From CAZPBN01 sp964584935 (GTDB lineage: Bacteria > Acidobacteriota > Aminicenantia > Aminicenantales > Aminicenantaceae), in assembly GCA_964584935.1 (NCBI GenBank), contig CAZPBN010000011.1:1-64000 (forward strand): a stretch of DNA of 64,000 nt, written 5' to 3'. How positions within the stretch are numbered: the stretch's first letter is position 1; the number at the start of each line of letters is the position of its first letter. Positions 35,342 to 43,948 of this stretch are shown here, piece by piece. A program made the position numbers and the translations under genes. The notes under the pieces were generated by a model. The model did no database searches. It worked only from the letters and a program-made list of their open reading frames with translations, and was not told the origin of the DNA.

Positions 35342-35917
35342 ATGTATTTGTTCTTTGATACGGAAACCACAGGCTTGCCTTTTTTTAGAACTGCCCCTGT
35401 GTCTGATTTGATGAACTGGCCGAGGATTGTGCAGTTAGCCTGGCTCCTTTATGATGAATCCGGAACAGAAAAAGAATTTCGTGATTATATTATTAAACCT
35501 CAAGGATTCACTATTCCCTACGAATCAGAAAGAATCCATGGAATTTCTAATGAACGGGCACTCAGAGAAGGAATTTTGTTAAGGCAGGTTTTAACAGAAT
35601 TTGAAGAAGTGATAAAGAAGTCTCTGATTATAATAGCTCACAATATAAAATTTGATGAAAATGTCTTAGGAGCTGAGTTTTTACGGGAAAATATCAAGTC
35701 ATTACTCTTTGAAACCAAGCGTCTGTGCACAATGAAATTGTCAACCGAATTCTGTCAGCTTCCCAGTCCCTATGGTTTCAAATGGCCGACTTTATCTGAG
35801 CTTTATTCTGTGTTGTTTGATTCCAATTTCAGGGAAGCTCATGATGCGGCTCTGGATGTCAGAGCTTGTGCCAAGTGCTTTTTTGAATTGAAAAGACTGG
35901 GCATCATCAATGAATAG
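35342..35917 (+). CDS. DnaQ-like 3'-5' exonuclease
   Basis: This 191-residue cytosolic nuclease has the DEDDh motifs: FFDTETTG (residues ~4-11, Asp6 and Glu8), AHNIKFDENVLG, and HDAALDVRA. They bind two metals and the catalytic histidine is kept. Together with the length, this fits an exonuclease of the DNA polymerase III epsilon / RNase T type working alone. The ATG at 35342 is preferred; an upstream in-frame start (35315) adds a leader unlike the family. It is a single gene just after the terminator, and faces the toxin-antitoxin locus across a 434-base gap. Confidence 0.88.
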   Translation: MYLFFDTETTGLPFFRTAPVSDLMNWPRIVQLAWLLYDESGTEKEFRDYIIKPQGFTIPYESERIHGISNERALREGILLRQVLTEFEEVIKKSLIIIAHNIKFDENVLGAEFLRENIKSLLFETKRLCTMKLSTEFCQLPSPYGFKWPTLSELYSVLFDSNFREAHDAALDVRACAKCFFELKRLGIINE

Positions 35918-36195
35918 ACTAAAGGCAAGAAAAAAATCTTGATTGAGAAGGGATTCATCGCGACCTGAGTTCATAAGGACAAATTTCCAAATATTTCTTG
36001 TCTAATTCCATAAATTGACTGATTTATCATGATTTCAAATTCTCATCTCTTCATATATACTTTTTCCTTATCCGTAATATGAGTCATAAATATGTTGGTA
36101 TACAAGATCGCATTTATTATGAAATATATTCTTGCTGTAACTTTCAGGCAATCTTTTATCTAACACCTCTTGAATTGTCATATTCACACTTGCTA

Positions 36196-36214
36196 TGTTC
36201 ATAAAAAATGAACA
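36196..36214. promoter_or_regulatory. Operator palindrome O1 of the AbiE-like pair
   Basis: TGTTCAT and ATGAACA arms surround 5 bases. The flank TTGCTA/CTTGCTA is shared with the second site at 36297-36315, and an ATGAACA half site lies at 36225-36231. Centres of the two full sites are 101 bases apart. Confidence 0.7.
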
Positions 36215-36271
36215 AATAAAAATAATGAACAAATGATGCATATTCAATATCGAGCGCCTTTTTATTAAATG

Positions 36272-36300
36272 TTGACATTTGTTTATTTATTTGCTATGTT
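36272..36300 (+). promoter_or_regulatory. Promoter of the AbiE-like pair
   Basis: TTGACA (36272-36277) and TATGTT (36295-36300) have a 17-base spacer. The -10 overlaps operator O2, and the leader before the ATG at 36352 is about 45 bases. Confidence 0.7.
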
Positions 36301-36315
36301 CATTAATAATGAACA
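36297..36315. promoter_or_regulatory. Operator palindrome O2 of the AbiE-like pair
   Basis: TGTTCAT, 5 bases, ATGAACA, identical in arms to O1. It overlaps the -10 hexamer and the predicted transcription start, so a bound regulator would block transcription. Confidence 0.75.
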
Positions 36316-36351
36316 GAAATTAATAGTGAACATAATAAGGGATGTCAAGTT

Positions 36352-37392
36352 ATGATTATTGAAAGCAAAGAGAAAAAAATATTGAACGATGCACTTCGTG
36401 AGTTCCGAAAAAACACTGGGATTTTTTTTGATGTTGTTGAGTTCGAGGATAGAGCATTAGATATAGAATACCGTCATGATGCAATAGTTAAAATTCGATG
36501 GAAAGATTTAGACTATTATTTTGCAGCTGAAATCAAAAACATTGTAACACGAGCTATATTGGGAGTTGCCGCACAGAAACTAAATCAATTTAAGCAAAAA
36601 GGGATACTTGTTGCCAAGTATGTTAATCCGAAGATGGCAGATGAACTAAAAAAAATGGGGGTTCCGTTTATTGATACGGTTGGGAATGCGTATATCAATG
36701 AACCTCCTTTGTTTATCTACATAAAGGGGAACAGACCTATAAATAAAGATACCTTAGAACAACCAACACGGACTTTTCGGCCAACTGGCTTGCAGCTTAT
36801 TTTTGCAATCTTGTGTAATCCTGGATTGGAAAATAGACCTTTTAGGGAGATAGCCAAAAAAGCAGATGTGGCCTTGGGTACGGTGGTTTGGGTTATGCAT
36901 GACTTGAGAAGAATGGGATATCTTATTGATGTAGAGCTGAGGAATAGACGATTAGTTCGAAAAGATAATTTGCTGGAAAGATGGATTGTTACATACCCCG
37001 AGCAACTAAGGCCCAAAAAAATGATTGGACGCTTCAAGGCTGATAATCCATATTGGTGGGAAAATGTGGATTTGAAAGGGATCAATGCTTTATGGGGGGG
37101 AGAAGTCGCTGCAAAATTGATGACTGAATATTTAAAACCCCAGGTTATTACGATTTATGCGAAACAACCAATTTTCAGATTTTTATTAAAGAACAAACTA
37201 AAAAGAGATGTTAATGGAAATACAGAGATTTTGAAAATATTCTGGAATTTCAAACAGGACGGCGTACATAATGATTTAGTCCCTCCTTTATTGGTTTATG
37301 CGGATCTGATGGCTAGTGGGGATACTCGAAATATTGATAATGCTAGGATGATTTATGAGAAAGAACTTTCTAAATATTTCAGGGAAGATTGA
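36352..37392 (+). CDS. AbiEi-type antitoxin / transcriptional regulator
   Basis: This 346-residue protein matches the AbiEi-like type IV antitoxins (COG4861-like). An N-terminal region (IESKEKKILNDALREF...) resembles restriction-endonuclease-like parts. A winged helix sits near residues 145-200 (LIFAILCNPGLENRPFREIAKKADVALGTVVWVMHDLRRMGYL). Antitoxins of this type repress their own operon and neutralise the downstream nucleotidyltransferase. The twin operators fit autoregulation. AAGGGA lies about 10 bases before the ATG. The gene overlaps the toxin gene by 38 bases. High A+T and isolated position suggest horizontal origin. Confidence 0.8.
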   Translation: MIIESKEKKILNDALREFRKNTGIFFDVVEFEDRALDIEYRHDAIVKIRWKDLDYYFAAEIKNIVTRAILGVAAQKLNQFKQKGILVAKYVNPKMADELKKMGVPFIDTVGNAYINEPPLFIYIKGNRPINKDTLEQPTRTFRPTGLQLIFAILCNPGLENRPFREIAKKADVALGTVVWVMHDLRRMGYLIDVELRNRRLVRKDNLLERWIVTYPEQLRPKKMIGRFKADNPYWWENVDLKGINALWGGEVAAKLMTEYLKPQVITIYAKQPIFRFLLKNKLKRDVNGNTEILKIFWNFKQDGVHNDLVPPLLVYADLMASGDTRNIDNARMIYEKELSKYFRED

Positions 37393-38218
37393 AAGCAATA
37401 GATTAGCAGCCCTTGAGAAAATTGCTAATACAGCAAATTCGGAGAATATTTCTTTTTTTATCGTGGGAGCTACAGCTAGAGATTTTATACTTGACAAAGG
37501 CCATAATATTAGACCTTTCAGAGCCACTCTTGATATTGATATTGGAGTACGAGTGCCAGACTGGGAACAGTATAGAAGGTTTAAAGAGAGCTTAGTTGGA
37601 ACTGGAGAGTTCAAAGAAACCAAAGAGTTCCAGAGACTTATATTTCATGACAGATTAAATGTTGATTTAATTGCATTTGGTCCTATTGCTGATAAAAAAG
37701 GAAATATTAAGTGGCCGCCTGATAAGGAAATAGTAATGGATATTGTTGGATTCGAAGAGGCATATGCAAATTCACAAACCGTAAGGCTTAGAGAAGATCC
37801 CATATTTGAAATAAATGTTGTGACCTTAGCCGGTTTGGCTGTTATGAAGATAGTCTCTTGGAATGAGGGATATCCTAACCGCAGAAAAGATGCAATCGAT
37901 TTAGCCCTCATCATATATAATTATACAGATGCGGGGAATACCGAACGAATTTTTAATGAACACTCTGATTTGTTAGATTCAAAGGATTTTGATTACATCA
38001 ATGCAGGAGCGAGATTATTAGGAAGAGATATGGCAACGATTTTATCTGGTTCCCTTAAAGATAGAGTCTTAAAAGTGTTGGATAGGGAAACAAGAAAGAA
38101 AGAAGGATATAAGCTTGTCGAAGATATGTTGATGAGCAAAACATTAATAGGAGTTGATTTTGATAGTTTGTTAGGTCTTCTAGAAGAAGTAAAGAAAGGC
38201 TGTATCGAAAGGCTCTGA
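37355..38218 (+). CDS. AbiEii-type nucleotidyltransferase toxin
   Basis: This 287-residue protein has a pol-beta-type nucleotidyltransferase core: VGATARDFIL (residues ~37-46), LDIDIGVRV with the catalytic D60 and D62, and NVDLIAFG as the third acidic strand. The C-terminal half carries RRKDAIDLALI, as in AbiEii/COG4914 proteins. AbiEii toxins act by transferring nucleotides to cellular targets (tRNA has been shown for relatives) and give phage protection as abortive infection. Its start lies within the antitoxin gene, so translation is coupled. Toxicity and antiphage activity are inferred from the family. Confidence 0.8.
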   Translation: MRKNFLNISGKIESNRLAALEKIANTANSENISFFIVGATARDFILDKGHNIRPFRATLDIDIGVRVPDWEQYRRFKESLVGTGEFKETKEFQRLIFHDRLNVDLIAFGPIADKKGNIKWPPDKEIVMDIVGFEEAYANSQTVRLREDPIFEINVVTLAGLAVMKIVSWNEGYPNRRKDAIDLALIIYNYTDAGNTERIFNEHSDLLDSKDFDYINAGARLLGRDMATILSGSLKDRVLKVLDRETRKKEGYKLVEDMLMSKTLIGVDFDSLLGLLEEVKKGCIERL

Positions 38219-38527
38219 TTAAATCAGTCAGATTGGCTTTAAGTATTTCTTTATTTTAACTTGTGCATAGGTGACATGAATAAAATACATCTTCAATCTT
38301 CATAGACTTGCTTATTGTCTATGATAATATATTATCAGTGATTAAACATTAGTAAAGGAATGATGACAAACGTCATTACTTTAGAGCTGCTGAATTTCCA
38401 TATTTGGGAATCATCCTATATTCTTTGTGAAATATAGATGGTTCTGATTTTACTATACTGAGATTACTTCAACTTATTCAATTATTATATTTTCGTGTGG
38501 ATGGGGGCAGATTCTGATAAAAATAAA
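38219..38527. other. Intergenic region after the toxin gene
   Basis: No gene is seen. It contains the nested palindromes at 38301-38336 and otherwise AT-rich sequence. Confidence 0.4.
38301..38336. repeat. Nested palindromes downstream of the toxin gene
   Basis: CATAGAC (38301-38307) pairs with GTCTATG (38317-38323), and the perfect palindrome GATAATATATTATC (38323-38336) follows, sharing a base. No U-tract follows. Confidence 0.4.
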
Positions 38528-39871
38528 TCAATGAAACCACTTGAATAGACTTATTCCATATAAGATATGTATACCAGATGATTCCTGAGAGGAAAGAAAA
38601 GATTTCTTGTCAAATTGAATAAATGGTCTTATAGAGACATTTTTTCCAAAGTCAGAATAAATTCTCAAACTGTAATGGGCTTCTTGGTTATCCATATGGA
38701 AGCTAAGTTCTGAAAATAGGTTAAAAATACGCCAATCCAGCCATTTGATCCCCCCTTTGATCCCTATATCATATTCCCGTTTGAAACTATATCCTGCGTT
38801 GATTTCATATTTGAAATTTTCTTTATTTTGATCAAAATCCGGTTGATTTCTTATCATAAATCCTGTTGCCAGGTCTGAGCTGTATTTTTCTTGCACATCT
38901 AAGGGCAATCTCAGCTTATAGCGGTTGTACCAGCTCAAAAATAATTTTTTTCTTAGTTTTAAATTATATTCTAAGGTTATGGGATAAACCATTTCATCCG
39001 GGTAAAAAGTATGAAAAAATTTTCTGCCTCTTAAAATAGGAGCATTCATTTCAAAAGAGAAAATGAGTCTTCTCTGTGGTTTCTTAAAAAATTCAAATCG
39101 AAATTCACTTTCAAGCAGCATTTTATGATAATCATAAAAAGGATAAAGGCCAGAGGTGAACTTAAGGCTATCTAAATTCTTATCTATTTGGCCGTTTGTC
39201 CTGGTTCTAAGACCGATATAGGTTGTATTAGGAAGCTCATAATGTTTGGCATTCCGGATGAAGAGTTCAACGTTTTTATCCAGAGAGAAGGTAAGATCAA
39301 TCTCATGAAAGATTTCTTTAAGATCAACCCACTTGAATTCACCACTCAAAGATATTTTATTGTTGAGCACATCAAATAAATTGAAGTGAAATATGAAGAG
39401 AGAATCATAATCGGCGCGGCCGCCTAAATATGTTCCTAATCCCAAACCAAATCTGACTCTATGGAGTTGAACATTGATTCTTCCCAGAAGTTCATTTAAA
39501 TCGTAAATATGAGGATTTTCTTTTAAAGTGATGTGTCGGCACATATGATTGACAAAAACTTCAACCTCGGTTTTATCATTAAGGTTTTTGTTCAGTCCTG
39601 ATTTCAACCAGTAATCCACAAGACCCTCCATTTTACTGTTGGCTCTTTGATAATAGGATATTTCTGCAAAATAGGTTGCAAATTTAAGGGATATATCAAA
39701 CTTTATTGAAGGCTTGAGAAATTTTCTTTCCGAAGAATCAATTCCGTACTCAATGATTCCTTCTGCTTTGACCTTTGATGATTGTTCTTTATCGGATTCA
39801 TCCGATGAAACCATTATGGAAATGCAGATAAAAGAAAGAAATAGAAAAAAAGCTATTTTTCTGCACTTCAT
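38528..39871 (-). CDS. Predicted outer-membrane beta-barrel protein
   Basis: This 447-residue protein has a signal peptide (MKCRKIAFFLFLSFICISIMVS) and a mature part made of about 18 alternating amphipathic strands (for example FATYFAEISYYQRAN, EVEVFVNHMCRHI, RLIFSFEMNAP, HYSLRIYSDFG). It ends in a strand-like IHILYGISLFKWFH. A porin-like or barrel-forming envelope protein is likely. No specific family or substrate can be named. It lies 10 bases downstream of the methyltransferase gene on the same strand and may be co-transcribed with it. Confidence 0.7.
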   Translation of the reverse strand: MKCRKIAFFLFLSFICISIMVSSDESDKEQSSKVKAEGIIEYGIDSSERKFLKPSIKFDISLKFATYFAEISYYQRANSKMEGLVDYWLKSGLNKNLNDKTEVEVFVNHMCRHITLKENPHIYDLNELLGRINVQLHRVRFGLGLGTYLGGRADYDSLFIFHFNLFDVLNNKISLSGEFKWVDLKEIFHEIDLTFSLDKNVELFIRNAKHYELPNTTYIGLRTRTNGQIDKNLDSLKFTSGLYPFYDYHKMLLESEFRFEFFKKPQRRLIFSFEMNAPILRGRKFFHTFYPDEMVYPITLEYNLKLRKKLFLSWYNRYKLRLPLDVQEKYSSDLATGFMIRNQPDFDQNKENFKYEINAGYSFKREYDIGIKGGIKWLDWRIFNLFSELSFHMDNQEAHYSLRIYSDFGKNVSIRPFIQFDKKSFLSSQESSGIHILYGISLFKWFH

Positions 39872-39881
39872 TAGAGGGTAT

Positions 39882-40646
39882 TTAAATTTTCCTGGCTTTG
39901 TATATGAAATTGGAAGTGCTGTTGAAACGTCCAGAGGCAGGAAGAAATTTTTCGATGGTCAAACCTCTTTTCTCCAAATATTCTTTTATTTCCCGGGGAT
40001 AATAATAATGTCTAATAGGGACAAAATACCAATCCATTATGAGTTCTTCGAGTGTTTCTCCCTTTCTCGATTTTTCTCTTTTTTTAAATAAAAAAACCAC
40101 AGGTGTCAGAAAAAACGCCATAATTTTTGACAGCCATTTCCAGGTTTTTTGGGGAGTGTGGATGAGCGTTTTTCTTATCATTTCATGAATAAAAGTGACT
40201 TTTGTGCGTGTGTAAACTGCAAGGAAGAGCGATCCTCCTTTTTTTAGAACCCGGATAAGCTCAGATATAGCTTTAAATGGAGCTGTCGTATGATGCACTG
40301 TTCCCCAAGCCCAAACGATATCAAAGCTTTCATTGTCAAAGGGAAGTCGGAGCATGTCCTGTTTCATGAAATTGATGTTTTTTATATTGAATTTTTTCAT
40401 GAGGTTTCGGCCTGTCTGTAGGCTTCCTTCGCTTATGTCAATACCTGTAATAGGGGATGCCCCTTTGTTTGAAAAAATAATACTGAAGATGCCTGTTCCA
40501 CAACCCGCATCCAGTACTGATTTATTTTTGACTTCTTCTGAAGAATAAAAGATTTCCCAGTGTTTTTCCGATTCCTTATATTGAGGGATGTATTCTGTCC
40601 AGACGACATTATAAAAACTGCCAACTTTTTCTTTATCCATTGTCAA
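39882..40646 (-). CDS. SAM-dependent methyltransferase (class I)
   Basis: This 254-residue protein has a Rossmann methyltransferase core: VLDAGCGTGIFSIIF (motif I), ITGIDISEG (motif II), and FDIVWAWGTVHHTTAPFKAISELIRVLKKGG (motif IV/post). This is the Methyltransf_11/25 type, often acting on quinones, lipids or glycan groups. The C-terminal region is longer than the minimal domain and includes a hydrophobic stretch (~160-185). TTG 40646 has AGGA at suitable distance; ATG 40640 is the alternative. Its acceptor is unknown. It is divergent from resB. Confidence 0.82.
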   Translation of the reverse strand: MTMDKEKVGSFYNVVWTEYIPQYKESEKHWEIFYSSEEVKNKSVLDAGCGTGIFSIIFSNKGASPITGIDISEGSLQTGRNLMKKFNIKNINFMKQDMLRLPFDNESFDIVWAWGTVHHTTAPFKAISELIRVLKKGGSLFLAVYTRTKVTFIHEMIRKTLIHTPQKTWKWLSKIMAFFLTPVVFLFKKREKSRKGETLEELIMDWYFVPIRHYYYPREIKEYLEKRGLTIEKFLPASGRFNSTSNFIYKARKI

Positions 40647-40746
40647 GTATTTTTCCTAAACAGGATTATGAAGAAAAGCTTATGGTACAAATATGTTTAT
40701 TTTGTGTCAACTGTTTTAAATCACTGAAATTCGGTTTGCTTTATGG

Positions 40747-40775
40747 TTGAAAAAAGAGCGGTTATTTAATATTGT
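40747..40775 (+). promoter_or_regulatory. Promoter of resB with almost no leader
   Basis: TTGAAA (40747-40752) and TATTGT (40770-40775) have a 17-base spacer. The predicted start near 40782 is about 3 bases before the resB ATG, which has no Shine-Dalgarno sequence. Confidence 0.5.
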
Positions 40776-40784
40776 TAAATAGGT

Positions 40785-42137
40785 ATGAAATCGATCAATC
40801 AATTTTTTAGCTCGGTGAAATTAACCATTATTTTGTTGATTTTGATTATAATTTTGTTGATTTTGGGGACATTGATCCCCCAGAACAGGACTTATGAGGA
40901 GTATGTGACTCGGTACGGACAAATATCCACATTGCTGATTAAGCTTGGATTGACAAGAATATATCATTCCTTAGGATTCATTATCCTTCTTTTTCTATTT
41001 TCTTTAAACCTCATTTTTTGTTCTTTGGACCGGCTTTCTTTCAAGTTGAGAAAGACCTTCCATCCAAAATTTGAGATTTCTGAAAAAAGTCTGTCCTCTT
41101 TTAAAATTAACGAAGGATTCTATTTGAAACCGCATTTGAAAGATGCAGAGGAAGAAATCAAGAAAATTCTTTCCTTGAATCATTATAAAGTAAAAGAAAA
41201 GAAAATCAGAAACAGGACATTTTTATTAGCAAGAAAAAGAACATGGGGTTTGTTTGGATCGGATATCGTTCATGCAGGTCTTTTTGTCATTGTTTTTGGA
41301 GGTATCATAAGCTCAATATGGGGAGTAAAGATGAATCTGGATTTATGCGAGGGACAAACATCCCCTGTCCCCGGATCTCAATTCAACTTAAAGCTTGAAG
41401 AATTCAGAATGGAATTTTATCCCAATAATCAAGTCAAGGATTGGAAGAGCAAACTAACTCTCATTGAGAATGAAAAATTGATTTTGACAAAAACAATTGA
41501 AGTGAATCATCCGCTCGCTTATAAAGGATTTGTATTTTACCAGAGTAGTTACAGAACAGATTGGACAAATTCTATTCTGGAAATTCAGGTGAAAAAAAGA
41601 AATGATGATTCCCTTCTGGAGACAATCAACCTGAAAGCTGGGGAAAGAGCCAAATTATCTCATCAGAATTATGAATTATTAGCTCCCTATTTTTTACCGG
41701 ATTTCGTTATTGATGAAAGCGGAAATGTGAGAAACCGCTCAAATGCCCCTGACAACCCGGCTGTTTTCATTGTTGTTCTCGAGGACGGAAAGAAAATCTT
41801 TTCGAATTGGGTTTTTAAAAATTATCCTGATTTTTCAAAGATTCATTCAGAAAAAGAAGAAAATTTGTTTTTTCAATTGGGTGATATTCGTCCCGGGCTT
41901 TGTTCTGTGATTCAAGTATCACGTGATCCAGGGACTGATCTTATATGGATTGGTTGTGGGGTTTTGGTTTTAGGATTGTTTGTTGCTTTTTACTGGCCTT
42001 ACCGGGAGATTAAAATCATGACGCGAATAACGAATGGAAAAATAAGAATGATTTCAGGAGGAATAGCCTCTAAAAATATAGATTTATTCAATACTGAGTT
42101 TCATAAAATCATGGATTCCTTGAGGAGATTAGGATGA
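40785..42137 (+). CDS. resB: Cytochrome c maturation protein ResB/Ccs1
   Basis: This 450-residue inner-membrane protein belongs to the System II heme-delivery complex. Three N-terminal helices (residues ~10-30, 60-80, 150-170) and a fourth near 385-405 flank a large extracytoplasmic domain. LGTLIPQNRTYEEYVTRYG, GSDIVHAGLFVIVFGGIISSIWGVK and GFVFYQSSYRTD are typical of ResB. It holds apocytochrome or heme at the outer face, together with CcsA encoded downstream in an ATGA overlap. This shows the organism makes c-type cytochromes. Confidence 0.93.
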   Translation: MKSINQFFSSVKLTIILLILIIILLILGTLIPQNRTYEEYVTRYGQISTLLIKLGLTRIYHSLGFIILLFLFSLNLIFCSLDRLSFKLRKTFHPKFEISEKSLSSFKINEGFYLKPHLKDAEEEIKKILSLNHYKVKEKKIRNRTFLLARKRTWGLFGSDIVHAGLFVIVFGGIISSIWGVKMNLDLCEGQTSPVPGSQFNLKLEEFRMEFYPNNQVKDWKSKLTLIENEKLILTKTIEVNHPLAYKGFVFYQSSYRTDWTNSILEIQVKKRNDDSLLETINLKAGERAKLSHQNYELLAPYFLPDFVIDESGNVRNRSNAPDNPAVFIVVLEDGKKIFSNWVFKNYPDFSKIHSEKEENLFFQLGDIRPGLCSVIQVSRDPGTDLIWIGCGVLVLGLFVAFYWPYREIKIMTRITNGKIRMISGGIASKNIDLFNTEFHKIMDSLRRLG

Positions 42138-42940
42138 GTGTGTTTTCCTTTATTGCTTTTTTTCTATATATCATTTCCGGTGTTTTTTATTTTATTCACT
42201 TTTTTACTGAAAAAAAGGGAATAGCCAAAGCAGGCTTTTATATAATCTCTTTTGGATTTGGGTTTCATACCATTGCTCTTGTATTGAGGTCACTTGAAAG
42301 CGGTCATGCTCCATTTGCCAATATGTATGAATCTCTTTCTTTTTTTGCTTGGTCGTCCGTCCTAGCCTTTATGGTGATAGATAAGAAATTCAAGATAAGT
42401 AAAGCAGCTCCCTACTTTATTCTTGTGGTTATGATGTTTATGGCATTGGCGTCCTCTCCTCTGATGCCCAAGGAAGCGACTCCTCTCGTTCCGGCTTTAC
42501 AGAGCTATTGGTTGTGGCTCCATGTTTCTGTAACTATTATAGGAGAAGCTTTTTTTGCCGGAGGTTTTGTTTTGAGTGTTCTATATTTGGTTGTGCTGGC
42601 TAAAGAAAAAAGAGGGAAAAGGAGCGTTTTATCAGCAGAACATCTAGATTTGATCAGTTATAAATGCATTTCCATTGGTTTTCCTCTTTTTACTCTGGGA
42701 GGACTTGTATTTGGAATGATTTGGGCGTATAAGGCTTGGGGCGCCTACTGGAGTTGGGATCCAAAGGAAGTCTGGAGTTTGATAACCTGGATGATTTTTG
42801 CCCTTTATCTTCATACCCGCGTTGTGATGAAGTGGAAAGGAGTCCGTTCCGCTTTGATTGCGATTATAGGATTTTTGTCAGCTCTTTTTACTTATTTTGG
42901 GGTCAATTATCTTCTTTCCGGACTGCACAGTTATACATGA
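42134..42940 (+). CDS. ccsA: Cytochrome c maturation protein CcsA/ResC
   Basis: This 268-residue polytopic protein carries the tryptophan-rich WWD motif (WGAYWSWDPKEVWSLITW, residues ~202-219) that binds heme for export. Conserved flanking histidines are seen in GFHTIAL and LWLHVS. It should form the System II synthase with ResB, attaching heme to CxxCH apocytochromes outside the cytoplasm. Start and stop of the two genes overlap (ATGA), so the pair is one operon. Length and eight-helix layout match the family. Confidence 0.95.
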   Translation: MSVFSFIAFFLYIISGVFYFIHFFTEKKGIAKAGFYIISFGFGFHTIALVLRSLESGHAPFANMYESLSFFAWSSVLAFMVIDKKFKISKAAPYFILVVMMFMALASSPLMPKEATPLVPALQSYWLWLHVSVTIIGEAFFAGGFVLSVLYLVVLAKEKRGKRSVLSAEHLDLISYKCISIGFPLFTLGGLVFGMIWAYKAWGAYWSWDPKEVWSLITWMIFALYLHTRVVMKWKGVRSALIAIIGFLSALFTYFGVNYLLSGLHSYT

Positions 42941-42970
42941 AACAAAGTAAAAAAGGAGTCTCAAGAGAAG

Positions 42971-43945
42971 TCATATCCATCCATTTTTTTTATACCATTC
43001 TATGGTTGTTCTCATTCCTTTTTCGAAACTGGTTTCTGGATGATACCCCAATTCTTTTTGGGCTTTATGAATGGACAATGGCTTAGGATGGATGAAAAAT
43101 CCGAGTTTTGACATATTCAAAGGCGCTTCTTTTTTGATAAGCTTGAATACTTTTCCCATAATCCAGGCTGCTATTTTCACTGGAAACAGGGGAAGATAAA
43201 AGGGAGGAAGTTTTCTTCCCGCTGAAGAAGCAATGGTTTGGACCATATCCTTCACTGGAAGAACTTCTTTTCCTGTTAAATTGTAAATCTCTCCTTTTCT
43301 CCCTTTTTCTTCAGTTAAAATGATTCCTGAAATAAGATCGTTGATATAAACCGGAGTTTGCCATTTTTTTCCTTTTGTGACCAGGATGAACTTTTTTTCC
43401 ACGATAGCTTTTATGAGTTTAAACGTTCGGGAGTCCCCGGGTCCATAGGCCCATCCCGGTCTTATAATAGTGACATCAAGCCCTTTTTTCGAAAAATCAA
43501 GAGCAATTTGTTCTCCTTCAAGTTTTGTTTTATCATATATATCTATGGGATTGAGGGGATAATCTTCAGAAGCCACTTCATTTTCCTTTACTGAACCGAT
43601 AACTCCTGCAGAGCTGAAATGAATGATTTTCTTCACTCCTGCTTCCTCTGCGGCTTTCAATACATTTCTTGTGCCTGAGGCGTTTATAGACGAGAATTCT
43701 TCGTTATTTATAAGAGAGGCTCCCAGAGCCGCAGCAAGATGGAACACCACATCGATTCCTTTAAAAGCAGATTTGAGATTATTAAAGTCTTTGATATCTC
43801 CTTGAATGGAGTCGCATTCTTTTTCTCTTGGAATGCCTCTTTTATGAAGGAGTATACGGACATTCCATTTTTTATCCAGAAGATAATTGGTCAAGTGCGA
43901 GCCTATAAATCCGGAAGCCCCGGTTATGAACGCATTTTTTGCCAT
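42971..43945 (-). CDS. NAD-dependent epimerase/dehydratase
   Basis: This 324-residue protein is an extended short-chain dehydrogenase with N-terminal GASGFIG (nucleotide binding), DVVFHLAAALG, HFSSAGVIG and the catalytic pair Y..K in PIDIYDKTKLEGE, then RPGWAYGPGD. It probably modifies a nucleotide sugar or a lipid (some relatives act on 3-beta-hydroxysteroids). It is the last of three genes on the minus strand, 3 bases behind a GT4 and 18 bases from the end of that run, suggesting a role in glycan synthesis. Confidence 0.87.
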   Translation of the reverse strand: MAKNAFITGASGFIGSHLTNYLLDKKWNVRILLHKRGIPREKECDSIQGDIKDFNNLKSAFKGIDVVFHLAAALGASLINNEEFSSINASGTRNVLKAAEEAGVKKIIHFSSAGVIGSVKENEVASEDYPLNPIDIYDKTKLEGEQIALDFSKKGLDVTIIRPGWAYGPGDSRTFKLIKAIVEKKFILVTKGKKWQTPVYINDLISGIILTEEKGRKGEIYNLTGKEVLPVKDMVQTIASSAGRKLPPFYLPLFPVKIAAWIMGKVFKLIKKEAPLNMSKLGFFIHPKPLSIHKAQKELGYHPETSFEKGMRTTIEWYKKNGWI

Positions 43946-43948
43946 GGT

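Larger units (their letters stand above)
35918..36351. other. Control region upstream of the AbiE-like pair
   Basis: This AT-rich 434-base region has no gene. It carries the two operator palindromes, half sites and promoter of the toxin-antitoxin locus in its right half. Confidence 0.6.
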
